Of a stretch of 64,000 nt of DNA, positions 42,868 to 52,627 are shown piece by piece. Each line of letters starts with the position of its first letter. Positions within the stretch are counted from its first letter, which is position 1. Source of the stretch: Sphingobium arseniciresistens (GTDB lineage Bacteria; Pseudomonadota; Alphaproteobacteria; Sphingomonadales; Sphingomonadaceae); NCBI GenBank assembly GCA_029167225.1, contig JARFNK010000002.1, positions 62,001-126,000 of the forward strand, read 5' to 3'. Below the pieces are notes generated by a model. That model did no database searches and was not told the origin of the DNA. It was given only the letters and a program-made list of their open reading frames with translations. The translations under genes were made by a program, and so were the position numbers.

Positions 42868-43401
42868 ATGATGGCTATCGCGCCGGAAGGCCTGCACGCC
42901 CCCATCATCGTCACCGCGACGATGGGGGCGAGCGACTTTGCCTGGGCGGATAGGCTGCGCCGGGCGCATTTTCCGGCCGAGCTAAACCAGTTGCCGGCCC
43001 ATCTCACGCTGTTTCATCATTTGCCGCCTTCAGCAGAGGCGGAATTGCTGCGGCGGCTCGCTGCCCTCTGTGCCGGCCCGCCGCCGCCCGCGCGATTGAT
43101 CGGGCTGCTCGATCTTGGCGGGGGCGTCGCCTTGCGGATCGAAAGCCCGGCCCTGATGGCGATGCGGGAGGAACTGGCGGAAGCCTTTGCCGGCATGTTG
43201 ATCCCGCAGGACCAGGCGACGCCGCGCCTCCATGTTACCATCCAGAACAAGGTGCCAGCAGCCGAAGCACGCGCCTTGAAGGCCCGGCTGGAGGGCGAGA
43301 TCAGGCCGCGGCCATTTGCGATCACGGGGCTGGCGGCATGGCGATATGCCGGCGGACCATGGACGCCGATCCGCGCCATGACGTTTCATGGCCGGGCATA
43401 G
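42868..43401 (+). CDS. 2'-5' RNA ligase family protein
   Basis: 177-aa 2H-phosphoesterase-like protein. Both HxT/S motifs of the family are present: HLTLFHH near residue 48 and HVTIQNK near residue 121. Members include the ThpR RNA ligase/cyclic phosphodiesterase and many proteins without known substrates. The segments around the motifs (DFAWADRLRRAHFPAELNQLPAHLTL) match a subgroup common in alphaproteobacteria. ATG codons at 42868 and 42871 are both possible. 44 bp after the peroxiredoxin on the same strand. Confidence 0.88.
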   Translation: MMAIAPEGLHAPIIVTATMGASDFAWADRLRRAHFPAELNQLPAHLTLFHHLPPSAEAELLRRLAALCAGPPPPARLIGLLDLGGGVALRIESPALMAMREELAEAFAGMLIPQDQATPRLHVTIQNKVPAAEARALKARLEGEIRPRPFAITGLAAWRYAGGPWTPIRAMTFHGRA

Positions 43402-43535
43402 GGCCGATCGACATCATTCCATCGCCATGTTGGCTGAATGGCGGCCCGCCGGGGGCATGTTCCGACCCGAGTGGATCGGCTTTGGGCACTGTTCCTCAGA
43501 CCGGCGACGGAAAATCAGCGGAGATTGTCCCGCCG

Positions 43536-44765
43536 TCAGGCCAGGTCGACTTCCTTCAGCGGCCGCGATGCATCCGCCAGCTGTGCCTGATCCAGCACCG
43601 CGCCGGAAAGGATGTGCGCGCGTGCCTGCACATAATCCTTCACCGCATTGACCGCGTCGATCGCGATCAGCTTGCCGCCTTTCAGGTACAACACCGAAAA
43701 GCTGCGCTTCGCCGGGTCACCGCGCAGGATGGTCGTGTCATGCCCGGTGGAAATGCCCACCGTCTGCAGCTTCAGATCATATTGGTTGGACCAGAACCAC
43801 GGCACCGCATCATAGGGCTTGGCTTCGCCCAGGATATGCTGGACGGCGACCTTCGCCTGATCGTTCGCATTCTGCACTGATTCCAGCCGGATCTGCATGC
43901 CGCCGGCATAGCTGTTCACATGCGACGCGCAGTCGCCCACGGCATAGATGTCGGGCAGGCTGGTGCGGCAGAAGCCGTCCACGTCCACGCCATTGCCGCC
44001 AGTCGCGCCAGCTGCGATCAGCGGGCCGGTTTCCGGGATGATGCCGATGCCCACGATGATCATGTCCGCGGGGATGCGGGTGCCATCGGCCAGCAGCACG
44101 CCGGTCGCGCGGCCGTCCTTGGTTTCGATGGCTTCCACCATGGCGCCGGTGCGCAGGTCCACGCCATGGGCGCGATGATCGGCCTCATAGAAGCGCGACA
44201 GCTCTTCGCCGGCGACGCGGGCCAGCACGCGGTCCAGAGCCTCCAGCAGCGTCACCTTGCGGCCGAGCTTGGTCAGCACCGCAGCCGCTTCCAGGCCGAT
44301 ATACCCGCCACCCACGATGGCGACATGCTCGACATCGGGCAGGGCGGCGATCATCGCGTCGACATCCGTCCGGCGGCGCACGGCGTGAATGCCGCTGGCG
44401 TCCGCGCCGGGGCAGGAGAGCATCCGGGGACTGCCGCCGGTCGCCCAGATCAGCGATCCATAGCCGATCTCGCGATCGTCTGTCAGCGTCACGGTCTTCG
44501 CGGCAGGATCGACGCTCCGCACCCGCTCGCCAAGGCGCAGGTCGATGTCACGCTCGCCCCAGAAGGTGGCGGGCCGGATGAGAATCCGCTCGAAGGTCTT
44601 TTCCCCCGCGAAATATTCCTTGGACAGGGGCGGGCGCTCATAGGGCGGTTCATGCTCATCGCCGATCATGCCGACGGTGCCGGTAAAGCCCGCCTGTCGC
44701 AGCGCGATCGCCGCCTGCGCGCCGGCATGGCCTGCGCCCACGATCAGAACATCATAGCTGCCCAT
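43536..44765 (-). CDS. NAD(P)/FAD ferredoxin-type reductase
   Basis: 409-aa flavoprotein of the rubredoxin/ferredoxin reductase group (FAD-binding plus NADH-binding Rossmann folds and a reductase C-terminal domain). FAD motif [14 protein letters not shown], then [14 protein letters not shown] motif [20 protein letters not shown] motif [11 protein letters not shown], and C-terminal [16 protein letters not shown]. Such enzymes pass electrons from NADH to a [2Fe-2S] ferredoxin for P450s or Rieske oxygenases. No partner is adjacent. The frame extends to 44936, but the ATG at 44765 follows GGAGG and starts the Rossmann fold directly. Confidence 0.93.
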   Translation of the reverse strand: MGSYDVLIVGAGHAGAQAAIALRQAGFTGTVGMIGDEHEPPYERPPLSKEYFAGEKTFERILIRPATFWGERDIDLRLGERVRSVDPAAKTVTLTDDREIGYGSLIWATGGSPRMLSCPGADASGIHAVRRRTDVDAMIAALPDVEHVAIVGGGYIGLEAAAVLTKLGRKVTLLEALDRVLARVAGEELSRFYEADHRAHGVDLRTGAMVEAIETKDGRATGVLLADGTRIPADMIIVGIGIIPETGPLIAAGATGGNGVDVDGFCRTSLPDIYAVGDCASHVNSYAGGMQIRLESVQNANDQAKVAVQHILGEAKPYDAVPWFWSNQYDLKLQTVGISTGHDTTILRGDPAKRSFSVLYLKGGKLIAIDAVNAVKDYVQARAHILSGAVLDQAQLADASRPLKEVDLA

Positions 44766-44988
44766 CAGACTTTTGCCTCCGCCAATTTCCTGCTCCCTTG
44801 CGGCTGCTTGGCGGGCTTTGCCCGGCATTGCAAGGGGGATGCATTCCCATCGCCGGGGCCATGATGAAAAGCTGCCAAAAGGGCGTTGACCACTTTCGAA
44901 ACCCTGAGTATAGCGCCCGCTCGCCACGTCGCACAACGGCCGGCGAGCTTCAGAAAATGGCGGCGCGAAATCGCGCTTTCACGATCGG

Positions 44989-45065
44989 GGCGGAGTAGCT
45001 CAGCTGGTTAGAGCAGCGGAATCATAATCCGCGTGTCGGGGGTTCAAGTCCCTCCTCCGCTACCA
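44989..45065 (+). tRNA. tRNA-Met(CAT), elongator type
   Basis: 77 nt with encoded CCA. The acceptor stem GGCGGAG pairs with CTCCGCT (one G-U at the end), and the D-arm contains AGCTCAGCTGGTTAGAGC. The anticodon stem GCGGA/TCCGC holds the loop ATCATAA (anticodon CAT), and the T-arm contains GGTTCAAGTC. The 5' end lacks the unpaired first base expected of an initiator. A CAT anticodon could also be tRNA-Ile2, but the sequence resembles elongator tRNA-Met. Confidence 0.92.
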
Positions 45066-45247
45066 TCATTTATTTTACTGAAATCGACAATCGCCCGCAG
45101 CGCAACGGCTCGTTCGGCCGTCTTCGCTGGCGCATGGCGCATTTTACAGGGCGTGGGGCCGCGCTGTATATGTTGGCGATATCGATGGAGTGGCGAAGAT
45201 TTTCAGCGACCACGAACAATTACCCGACAGTTCAATGCTGAGATAAA

Positions 45248-45274
45248 GGATGGGTGCCCGATACGCACCCATCC
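45248..45274 (-). terminator. Terminator of the beta-oxidation operon
   Basis: Perfect 10-bp stem (45248-45257 with 45265-45274) around a 7-nt loop, 17 bp beyond the stop of the 3-hydroxyacyl-CoA dehydrogenase on the minus strand and followed there by TTTATCT. Confidence 0.8.
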
Positions 45275-45291
45275 GGCCTGATATCATGAGG

Positions 45292-47469
45292 TTACGCGGC
45301 CTTGCGGGTATCTGCCTTGCGATAGAAACCTGTGCCCTCAGCCGCCATGCTACGCAGTTTCTGTGTTGGCGCGAAGCGATCGCCATGGCTTGCGGTCAGG
45401 CGATCCAGCACCTCCACGACCTTTGCGATGCCCAGCGTGTCCATATGGCTGAAAGGCCCCCCGGTGTAGGGCGCAAAGCCCCAGCCGAAGATCGCGCCGA
45501 TGTCGCCGTCCTCCGGCGTTTCCAGTACGCCTTCCTCGAAGCAGCGGGCGCATTCCACCAACTGGCGGTAGAGCAGCCGCTCGCGCACCGACGCCGCATC
45601 GGGCTGCACGGCGGCCCGCGGGAAAAGGTCGCCAAGGCCGGGCCAGAGCGATTTCTTGCCGCCTTCGGGATAGTCATAATAGCCTTTGGCATTCTTGCGG
45701 CCCAGGCGGCCGAGTTCCACCATCCTGGCGGCGACATCGTCCGATTTCTGCGGCTTGTAGGCGTCGCCCAGTACCTTCTTGGCGGCGGTCACGATCTTGT
45801 GGCCAAGCTCGATCGAAACCTCGTCCGACACGGCAAGCGGGCCGACGGGCATGCCTAGTTGCTTGCCGACATTCTCGATCAGCGCGGGATTGACCCCCTC
45901 GGCCAGCAACTCCGTGCCTTCCTGGACATAGGTGCCGAAGCAGCGGGACGTATAGAACCCCCGCGAATCATTGACGACGATGGGCGTTTTCCTGATCTGC
46001 GCGACATAGTCGAGCGCCTTGGCGATCGCGGCCGGGCCGGTCCTTTCGCCGACGATGATCTCGACCAGCGGCATCTTTTCCACCGGCGAGAAGAAATGCA
46101 CGCCGATGAAATTCTCCGGCCTGCTCCATGCCCTTGCCAGCATGGAGATGGGCAGGGTGGAGGTGTTGGAGCCGAAGATCGTGTCTGCGCCCAGCACCGC
46201 CTCGACCTTCTTCGTGACCTCGGCCTTGATGCCGACATCCTCGAACACCGCCTCGATCACGAAGTCGCAGCCTTTGAGCAACGCGAAATCGGCGGTGGCA
46301 GTGATGCGCGCGAGGGTCGCCTCGGCTTGCTCGGGCGTCACGCCCTTGCCGATGCGCTTCTGCACGACGGAAACGGCATGGCTCTTGCCCTTGTCGGCTG
46401 CCTCCTGATCGCGGTCGAGCAGAATGACGTCGATGCCGGCCTGTGCGGAAACGGTGGCGATGCCTGCGCCCATCATGCCGGCGCCCAGCATGGCGAGCTT
46501 TGTCGTGGGGGCCTTTGGTTCGTCCTTGGGGCGCCGCGCGCCGCGCTCGGCGGCCTGCTTGTTGACGAAGAGGGTGCGGACCATGTTGCCGGCCTGTGGA
46601 TCGGCCACGACCTTGGCGAAATATTTGCTTTCCACCCGGATCGCCCGGTCGAAGGGCAGCATCGCGCCTTCATAGACGGCGGAGAGCAGCGCGATCGGCG
46701 CGTTCATGTTCCGCTGCGTTTCCTTCGCGGTCATCGCGGTCGCGCCGACGAAGGTCTGGACGAAATTGGGATTGAAGCCGCCCGCACCGCCGGGGAACTT
46801 GAAGCCCTTCTGGTCCCATGGTTTTACGCTGGCGGCGGGATTGGCGAGAAGCCACTGCTTCGCGGCGGCGACGCTGGTACCCGCCGGGACGAGCGCGTCC
46901 ACCACCTTGAGCATCGCGGCTTCTGCGGGGCGGAACATCTTGCCCTGCAGCATGTAGATGAGCGCGGTCTGCACGCCGATCATCCGGGGCAGGCGCTGCG
47001 ATCCGCCGCCGCCGGGAAACAGGCCGACGAGGATTTCGGGCAGGCCGAGCTGCACCTTGGGATTGTCCGCGACGACCCGATAATGGCAGGCGAGCGCCAG
47101 TTCGAAGCCGCCGCCCACGCATGTTCCCTCGATAGCGCAGGCCACCGGCTTGCCGCACGTTTCGAGCCGCCGGAACAGCGCGTTCAGCATGAATACGGTG
47201 TCGAACACCGCGCCCATATCCGCCTTGTCCCGACTGGCGGCGGCGAGGATGCCGCCCATTTGCTTCAGGTCCATGCCGGCCATGAAGCCGTTGTCCTTGC
47301 CGGAACAGATGACCGCGCCCTTGATCTCGGGTTCCCCGGCGATCCGGTCGATGGATGCGCCAAGGTCGGTGATGAGGTCCGGGCCGATGACGTTCATCGT
47401 CTGGTCGGGAACGTCGATGGTCAGCGTGGCGATGCCGTCTGCGTCAATGTCGAAGCGGATGGTGTTCAT
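45292..47469 (-). CDS. Multifunctional enoyl-CoA hydratase / 3-hydroxyacyl-CoA dehydrogenase
   Basis: 725-aa alpha subunit of the fatty-acid beta-oxidation complex (FadB/FadJ type). N-terminal crotonase domain: GKDNGFMAGMDLKQM oxyanion segment, IEGTCVGGGFELALACHYR, and LPEILVGLFPGGGGSQRLPRM with the catalytic Glu. The central NAD-binding domain begins GAGMMGAGIATVSAQAG with GSNTSTLPI and FIGVHFFSPVEKMPL. C-terminal dehydrogenase domains carry SRGFYTSRCF and GWGFAPYTGGPFSHMD. Length matches FadJ (714) and FadB (729); which one is closer was not resolved. It lies 49 bp downstream of the thiolase gene. Confidence 0.95.
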   Translation of the reverse strand: MNTIRFDIDADGIATLTIDVPDQTMNVIGPDLITDLGASIDRIAGEPEIKGAVICSGKDNGFMAGMDLKQMGGILAAASRDKADMGAVFDTVFMLNALFRRLETCGKPVACAIEGTCVGGGFELALACHYRVVADNPKVQLGLPEILVGLFPGGGGSQRLPRMIGVQTALIYMLQGKMFRPAEAAMLKVVDALVPAGTSVAAAKQWLLANPAASVKPWDQKGFKFPGGAGGFNPNFVQTFVGATAMTAKETQRNMNAPIALLSAVYEGAMLPFDRAIRVESKYFAKVVADPQAGNMVRTLFVNKQAAERGARRPKDEPKAPTTKLAMLGAGMMGAGIATVSAQAGIDVILLDRDQEAADKGKSHAVSVVQKRIGKGVTPEQAEATLARITATADFALLKGCDFVIEAVFEDVGIKAEVTKKVEAVLGADTIFGSNTSTLPISMLARAWSRPENFIGVHFFSPVEKMPLVEIIVGERTGPAAIAKALDYVAQIRKTPIVVNDSRGFYTSRCFGTYVQEGTELLAEGVNPALIENVGKQLGMPVGPLAVSDEVSIELGHKIVTAAKKVLGDAYKPQKSDDVAARMVELGRLGRKNAKGYYDYPEGGKKSLWPGLGDLFPRAAVQPDAASVRERLLYRQLVECARCFEEGVLETPEDGDIGAIFGWGFAPYTGGPFSHMDTLGIAKVVEVLDRLTASHGDRFAPTQKLRSMAAEGTGFYRKADTRKAA

Positions 47470-47518
47470 GAGGGAAATCCTTCGCGAGAGAGGAGGGGGA
47501 GCGGCGCTGTTGGGCGCG

Positions 47519-48727
47519 CTACACCCGCTCGATGATCGTGCCGGTGCCCATGCCCGCGCCGACGCACAGGTTGACGAGCGCGGTGCCCTTGCCCGATCGC
47601 TCCAGTTCGTCGAGCGCCGTGCCCAGCACCATGGCGCCGGTCGCGCCCAGCGGATGGCCCATGGCGATCGCGCCGCCGTTCACATTGATGTTGGCGGGGT
47701 CTAGGCCCATGGCGTCGATGTAGCGCAGCACCACGCTGGCGAAGGCTTCATTCAGTTCCCACAGGTCGATGTCGCCCTTGTCCATGCCTGAACGGCGCAG
47801 CAGCTTCTGCGCGACGCTTTCGGGGCCGGTGAGCATGATCATCGGCTCGGACCCGATGGAGGCCATGGCGCGGATGCGGGCGCGGGGCTTCAGGCCATAT
47901 TTCTCGCCGATCGCCTTGCTGCCGACCAGCACGGCCGCGGCGCCATCGACGATGCCGGAGCTGTTGCCGGCGTGGTGGACATGGTTGATCTTCTCGACCT
48001 CGGGATATTTGAGCAGCGCGATCGCATCGAAGCCGGGCATCTCCTCGCCCAGTGCCTGGAAGCTGGCCTTCAATGCGCCAAGCGACTGCATGTCGGCATC
48101 GGGGCGCATATGCTCGTCATGGTCGAGCAGGATCTGGCCGATCACGTCATGCACCGGCACCACCGAGCGCGAGAAGCGGCGTTCGTCCCATGCCTTTTTC
48201 GCGCGCCTCTGGCTCTCGACCGCATAGGCATCCACATCGTTACGGGAATAGCCAAACTTGGTCGCGATCAGGTCCGCGCTGATGCCCTGCGGCGCGAAAT
48301 AGGTCTTGAAGGCGACGGCCGGGTCCATCGCCCAGGCGCCGCCGTCCGAAGCCATGGGCACGCGGCTCATGGCTTCCACGCCGCCGCCGATGACGAAGTC
48401 TGCCTCGCCCGCGATCACCTTGGCAGCGGCCATGTTCACCGCTTCCAGCCCCGATGCGCAGAAGCGGTTGATCTGGACGCCGCCGGTCGTCTCGGCATAA
48501 TCGGCGTTGAGCACGGCGGCGCGGGCGATGTCCGCGCCCTGTTCGCCCACGGGCGTCACGCAGCCCAGGATCACGTCGTCGACATCGGCGGTGTCGATGC
48601 CGGTGCGGTTCCGCACAGCCTGCAGGATCTGCGTCGCCAGCTGGATCGGCGTCACTTCATGCAGCGCACCGTCCGCCTTGCCCTTGCCGCGCGGGGTGCG
48701 TGCGGCGTCGTAGATATATGCGTCCAT
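47519..48727 (-). CDS. Acetyl-CoA acyltransferase (thiolase)
   Basis: 402-aa thiolase, the beta subunit partner of the multifunctional enzyme; it cleaves 3-ketoacyl-CoA to acetyl-CoA. Nucleophile Cys in [15 protein letters not shown], His in [16 protein letters not shown], second Cys in [11 protein letters not shown]. The frame is open back to 49018, but the ATG at 48727 follows AGGAGAGGG and gives the family length. It precedes the dehydrogenase gene in one operon (thiolase first). Confidence 0.95.
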   Translation of the reverse strand: MDAYIYDAARTPRGKGKADGALHEVTPIQLATQILQAVRNRTGIDTADVDDVILGCVTPVGEQGADIARAAVLNADYAETTGGVQINRFCASGLEAVNMAAAKVIAGEADFVIGGGVEAMSRVPMASDGGAWAMDPAVAFKTYFAPQGISADLIATKFGYSRNDVDAYAVESQRRAKKAWDERRFSRSVVPVHDVIGQILLDHDEHMRPDADMQSLGALKASFQALGEEMPGFDAIALLKYPEVEKINHVHHAGNSSGIVDGAAAVLVGSKAIGEKYGLKPRARIRAMASIGSEPMIMLTGPESVAQKLLRRSGMDKGDIDLWELNEAFASVVLRYIDAMGLDPANINVNGGAIAMGHPLGATGAMVLGTALDELERSGKGTALVNLCVGAGMGTGTIIERV

Positions 48728-49007
48728 TATCATCCCTCTCCTGCGGTGACTCGCCGCTCTGGAGCTTATTTGTCGCAGCAATGTGCGCTGTAGGGAGGAT
48801 TGCGCAAGAGGGTGCGCCGATGGATGAGAGGCGCTTTCCGTTAACGTCAAGCAATGCCGTAGCGGCAGGTGGGGCGAAATTTTTTTGCAGGCAGCCTTTG
48901 CGGGCAGCTTTTGCGGACAATCGCAACAGTCTGTTTCCGAGCGCCGGTCTAGCCACATCGGCGCTTGTTCGATAGCGTTCCGGCAACATCTGCAGCAAGG
49001 ACCGCTC
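48728..49007. other. Divergent promoter region, thiolase / cytochrome b561
   Basis: 280 bp between the divergent starts. It should hold promoters for the beta-oxidation operon and the b561-YceI gene. An A/T-rich patch with a run of seven T (near 48880) is present; I saw no small gene or strong palindrome. Confidence 0.45.
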
Positions 49008-50276
49008 ATGACTCCCACGCGTTACAGCCTGACCGCGATCATCCTGCATTGGCTTCTCGCCGCCTTGCTGTTCTTCCAGATTTCGCTTGGCTGGGGGATG
49101 GGCGAGGTAAAGGGCCATGCCGGCTTTGCAGCCTTCCAGCTGCACAAGTCGATCGGCATCACCATCCTTGTGCTGACGCTGCTGCGGATTGCCGTTCGCT
49201 GGTGGAAACCGCGCCCGCCTGCGCAGGAGGGCGGATTGACCGGCCTGCTGGCAAAGCTGGTCCATCTGGGCCTGTATGTCTTCATGCTGGGCGGTCCCCT
49301 CACGGGCTGGGCTTTGGTCTCGACGGCGAAGATCAAGGTGCCGACGCTTCTCTTCGGCACCGTGCCGTTGCCGCATCTACCTGTCCCGCAATCCGCGCAT
49401 GAACTGTTCGAGGGCGGTCATAGCTTGATCGTGTGGATCGGACTGGCGCTGTTCGTCCTGCATGTCGCGGGGGCGCTGCGCCACCATCTGCTGATGCGCG
49501 ACGGGCTGATTTACCGGATGGTGCCGGGCCGTTCGCTCGCGGCGATGCTGGGCTTCATTGCGCTGATCCCCATCGGCATGGCGCTGGGCAAGGCGGTGAT
49601 CGGCAAGGGTGCGCCTGATGTTGCTGCCGCATCGCCGGAGGCCGGCACGAATGTTTCTACCGCAGAGGGCAATGAAACGGACGGCAATGATGCCGCTGCG
49701 ATTCTGCCTGCCAATGCTGCCGATGCCACAGATGGGAATGCGGCAGTAGCCAATGCGGCTGCGTCGGTGGAGCAGGAGAAGCTCGGGCCGCCGCCGGTCT
49801 GGTCCGTGCAGCCCGGTGGCCGTCTTGGCTTTGGCGTGGGCAATGGCGCGGAAACGATCAATGGCAGCTTCTCGCGCTGGACCGCGAAGATTGCCATGGA
49901 CCCCGAGCATGCAGAGACCGCCGACATCCGTGTCGAGATCGACCTGGCGAGCGCCAGTGTCGGCGATGCGACGCAGGACGGCATGTTGTCCGGTGACGAT
50001 TTCTTCGGGGTTGCGGCCCATCCCAGGGCGGTGTTCACGGCGAAGGGTGCGGAACGGACCGGCGCAGGCTATGTGGCGCGCGGCACGTTGTCGTTGAAGG
50101 GCGTCAGCGCGCCGCAGACGATCCGCTTTACCCTGGCGGGAACCGGCGACACGCGCACCGTGTCGGGCAAGGCGACCATCACCCGCACACGCTTCGGCGT
50201 AGGCACGGGCGAGAGTGCGGCGGAGCTGTCACCCAGCGTCGCCGTGGACTTCCGGTTTGTCGCCAAGAGCAAATAG
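49008..50276 (+). CDS. Cytochrome b561-YceI fusion protein
   Basis: 422-aa protein with two modules. Residues 1-200 form a diheme cytochrome b561-like domain with four membrane helices and His in ILHWLLAALLFFQ, FQLHKSIGI, LVHLGLYVFML and LFVLHVAGALRHH, followed by another hydrophobic helix (AAMLGFIALIPIGMAL). Residues about 205-255 form an Ala/Asn/Asp-rich linker. Residues 256-422 form a YceI lipocalin-like domain (VQPGGRLGFGVGNGAETINGSFSRW, then FFGVAAHPRAVFTAK and TRTRFGVGTG) that in relatives binds polyisoprenoids. The start at 49008 follows AAGGA. The fusion predicts electron transfer to or from a lipid-bound quinone-like ligand at the periplasmic face; this is inference. Confidence 0.9.
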   Translation: MTPTRYSLTAIILHWLLAALLFFQISLGWGMGEVKGHAGFAAFQLHKSIGITILVLTLLRIAVRWWKPRPPAQEGGLTGLLAKLVHLGLYVFMLGGPLTGWALVSTAKIKVPTLLFGTVPLPHLPVPQSAHELFEGGHSLIVWIGLALFVLHVAGALRHHLLMRDGLIYRMVPGRSLAAMLGFIALIPIGMALGKAVIGKGAPDVAAASPEAGTNVSTAEGNETDGNDAAAILPANAADATDGNAAVANAAASVEQEKLGPPPVWSVQPGGRLGFGVGNGAETINGSFSRWTAKIAMDPEHAETADIRVEIDLASASVGDATQDGMLSGDDFFGVAAHPRAVFTAKGAERTGAGYVARGTLSLKGVSAPQTIRFTLAGTGDTRTVSGKATITRTRFGVGTGESAAELSPSVAVDFRFVAKSK

Positions 50277-50864
50277 CGGCCGCATGAGATCATCCTGGGT
50301 ATCGACGTCCCGCAGGACGGCGTTGCTCGCCTCGATCAGGATGCCGCGGGTCATAAGCGCACGCGGCCCTTGATCGCCGCGCAGGCTCGTGAGTTCGCCG
50401 AAATGCTTCCTGCCGATGAAGGCGGGCAGGAGCGGTCCGAAACCATCTGTGCTGGCGACGACCGATCGGATGTCTTCCGCGGCAAGGCACAGATGGTTGA
50501 GATGCGTCGGGTTGCAATCCGGCATGTCCGCCAGGCAGAGCAGCACGCCCTTGACCTTGCGGATCGCGGCGATCTCCTCGATCCGGGCAAGCGCAAGGCC
50601 GATGCTGACCGACAGGTCCGACGCGGGATCATCATTGATGACGATCTCGTAGCCGCGCCGGTCGAGCTTGCGGTGGATCACCGGGGCATCCTCGGCCGGG
50701 CGGGCGACCGCGACCATATGGGCGAAGGGCAGCGATGCGACATGCTCGAGCGCATGGGCGATCAGCGGCTTGCCCTTATAGTCCGCGAGCAGCTTGTCTT
50801 CGTCGCCGAAGCGCGAGGAACCGCCGGCAGCAAGCAGGATGGCGCCAATCCGTTCAGGACGCAT
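50229..50864 (-). CDS. MobA/MocA-like nucleotidyltransferase
   Basis: 211-aa NTP-transferase. The N-terminal signature LLAAGGSSRFGDEDKLLADYKGKPL is that of molybdenum-cofactor cytidylyl- and guanylyltransferases; LCLADMPDCNPTHLNHL carries the metal-binding Asp, and GDQGPRALM lies in the C-terminal half. It probably acts in molybdopterin cofactor maturation for molybdenum hydroxylases, but no such enzyme is in the window. Its 3' end overlaps that of the b561-YceI gene by 48 bp on the other strand. Confidence 0.87.
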   Translation of the reverse strand: MRPERIGAILLAAGGSSRFGDEDKLLADYKGKPLIAHALEHVASLPFAHMVAVARPAEDAPVIHRKLDRRGYEIVINDDPASDLSVSIGLALARIEEIAAIRKVKGVLLCLADMPDCNPTHLNHLCLAAEDIRSVVASTDGFGPLLPAFIGRKHFGELTSLRGDQGPRALMTRGILIEASNAVLRDVDTQDDLMRPLFALGDKPEVHGDAG

Positions 50865-51047
50865 GGATTTCTACGCCATTGCCCAGCCTTTGCCCGGACA
50901 GGGATCGTAACCGCGATACGTGGAAAATGACGTTGGAATAAGCCATTGTTTTTACGTCGGTCATGGCGGTTCGTCGCATGATCTGAAATTGACATCATGT
51001 GGGATGTCTGTCCAGCGGGGCTGGCAATCCGAAGGCGAAATGGCCAT

Positions 51048-51692
51048 ATGAGCCGCCGCGAGACGCGAAAGGACAGAAGCTTGACGATGAGCCCGGAGGA
51101 TGGAGACCTGGTGTCGCCGCAGCCCAAGCTGCCGGTGCCCGACAATGTGGCGGAAGCCATCTGCACGCTCATCCGCTGGGCCGGTGACGATCCAGAGCGG
51201 GAGGGGCTGCTCGATACGCCCAAGCGCGTGGCGCGGGCGTGGAAGGAATATTGCCAGGGTTATGCGGAGGATCCCGCTTATCATCTCTCGCGCATCTTCC
51301 ACGAGGTGGGCGGCTATGACGAGATCGTGCTGCTGAAGGACATCCCGTTCCAGTCGCATTGCGAGCATCACATGGCGCCGATCATCGGCAAGGCGCATAT
51401 CGCCTATCTGCCCGGTGACTATGTGGTCGGCATTTCCAAGCTGGCGCGCGTGCTTCATGCCTTTGCGCGGCGGTTGCAGGTGCAGGAGCGGCTGACCGCC
51501 GAGGTGGCCGACTGCATCTGGGAGCATCTGAAGCCGCTGGGCGTCGCCGTCGTGATCGAGGCGACGCATGGCTGCATGACCGGGCGCGGCGTCCGCACGC
51601 CGGCCGTCACGATGAAGACCAGCCGCATGATGGGCGTGTTCCGCGAGGACGAGAAAAGCCGTAAGGAAGTGCTCAACCTGATCGGGGGATAA
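51048..51692 (+). CDS. folE: GTP cyclohydrolase I
   Basis: 214-aa zinc enzyme that converts GTP to 7,8-dihydroneopterin triphosphate, the first step of folate synthesis. Zinc and catalytic residues in QSHCEHHMAPIIGKAHIAYL and ATHGCMTGRGV, with the core helix RLQVQERLTAEVA. Possible starts at 50997, 51048 and 51087; 51048 was chosen as a compromise, and the first 30-45 residues are poorly conserved anyway. 10 bp before an SDR gene that looks like a pteridine reductase. Confidence 0.95.
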   Translation: MSRRETRKDRSLTMSPEDGDLVSPQPKLPVPDNVAEAICTLIRWAGDDPEREGLLDTPKRVARAWKEYCQGYAEDPAYHLSRIFHEVGGYDEIVLLKDIPFQSHCEHHMAPIIGKAHIAYLPGDYVVGISKLARVLHAFARRLQVQERLTAEVADCIWEHLKPLGVAVVIEATHGCMTGRGVRTPAVTMKTSRMMGVFREDEKSRKEVLNLIGG

Positions 51693-51702
51693 GGAGTCGT
51701 GG

Positions 51703-52563
51703 GTGGGTGACAATCCGAGCGAGGGCATTGACGGGGGCGGGAATGCCTTTCGGCCATTGTCCAGACCGGCAGAAGATACGGGGGCAGCGCTGGGCGCGCG
51801 TCCGATCGCGCGGTCGCGCCTTGCGCTGATAACGGGCGGGCATCGGCGGCTGGGGGCGGTGATCGCGACGGCGCTGGCGGAGGCGGGGTTTGCGCTCGCG
51901 ATCCACGGCAGCCACGAAGTCGGCCTGTCTTCCGCGCTGGCTTTGGCGCTGGAGCACAACGGCACCGAATGGGAGGGCTTCGTCGCCGATTTTGCCGATC
52001 CCGAAGCGGCGGAAGAGCTGGTCGTGCGGACCGCCGCGGCCTTTGGCCGTCCGCCGGACCTGCTGGTGAACAGCGCCGCGATCTTCGGCCAAGACGATCT
52101 TTCCAGCGTCACGGCTGACGCGCTGATGCAGCATTATGCCGTCAACTGCGCCGCGCCAACGCTGCTGACCAAGGCGTTCGCGACCGTGCCGGCCGGCCAT
52201 GGCGACCGGTGCATCATCAACATCCTCGATCAGCGGATCGACCATCCGCATGGCGATCAGCTCGCCTATACCCTGTCCAAGCTGGCGCTTGCCGGGCTTA
52301 CCCGCCTGTCTGCAGCGACGCTGGCGCCGCATGTCCGGGTCAATGCGGTGGCGCCGGGGCTGACCATCAGGACCGGCGACTATTCCGATGCGCAGATGGA
52401 GGCGCTGGCCGGCGTGATGCCGCTGGATCGCCTTCCCGAACCGGAGCAGATTGCCGAGGCGGTGTTGTATCTGGCTGGGGCCAGCGCCGTGACCGGGCAG
52501 ACCATCTATGTGGATGGCGGCGCGCATATGGTGCAATACAAGCGCGACTTCATGCATCTTTGA
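51703..52563 (+). CDS. Pteridine reductase/FolM-like SDR
   Basis: 286-aa short-chain dehydrogenase. Its cofactor loop reads ALITGGHRRLGA, the TGx3RxG form that marks pteridine reductases (PTR1, FolM) rather than the usual TGx3GxG. Also LLVNSAAIFGQ and the YxxxK motif in YTLSKLALAG, with C-terminal TIYVDGGAHM. The GTG at 51703 has AAGGAG just upstream. It starts 10 bp after folE, so it is probably a dihydrofolate/dihydromonapterin reductase in the same pathway. The first 35 residues are Gly/Pro-rich and not conserved. Confidence 0.85.
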   Translation: MGDNPSEGIDGGGNAFRPLSRPAEDTGAALGARPIARSRLALITGGHRRLGAVIATALAEAGFALAIHGSHEVGLSSALALALEHNGTEWEGFVADFADPEAAEELVVRTAAAFGRPPDLLVNSAAIFGQDDLSSVTADALMQHYAVNCAAPTLLTKAFATVPAGHGDRCIINILDQRIDHPHGDQLAYTLSKLALAGLTRLSAATLAPHVRVNAVAPGLTIRTGDYSDAQMEALAGVMPLDRLPEPEQIAEAVLYLAGASAVTGQTIYVDGGAHMVQYKRDFMHL

Positions 52564-52627
52564 GGGGCGCGCACAGTGCCGTCGGTTGGAAGCAATTGCT
52601 TAGGGATCGCCATGCTATCGCGCTGAC

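Noticed and set aside
44766-44936. 57-residue N-terminal extension of the FAD reductase
   Set aside because: It places non-family sequence before the Rossmann motif, and a GGAGG lies ahead of the ATG at 44765.
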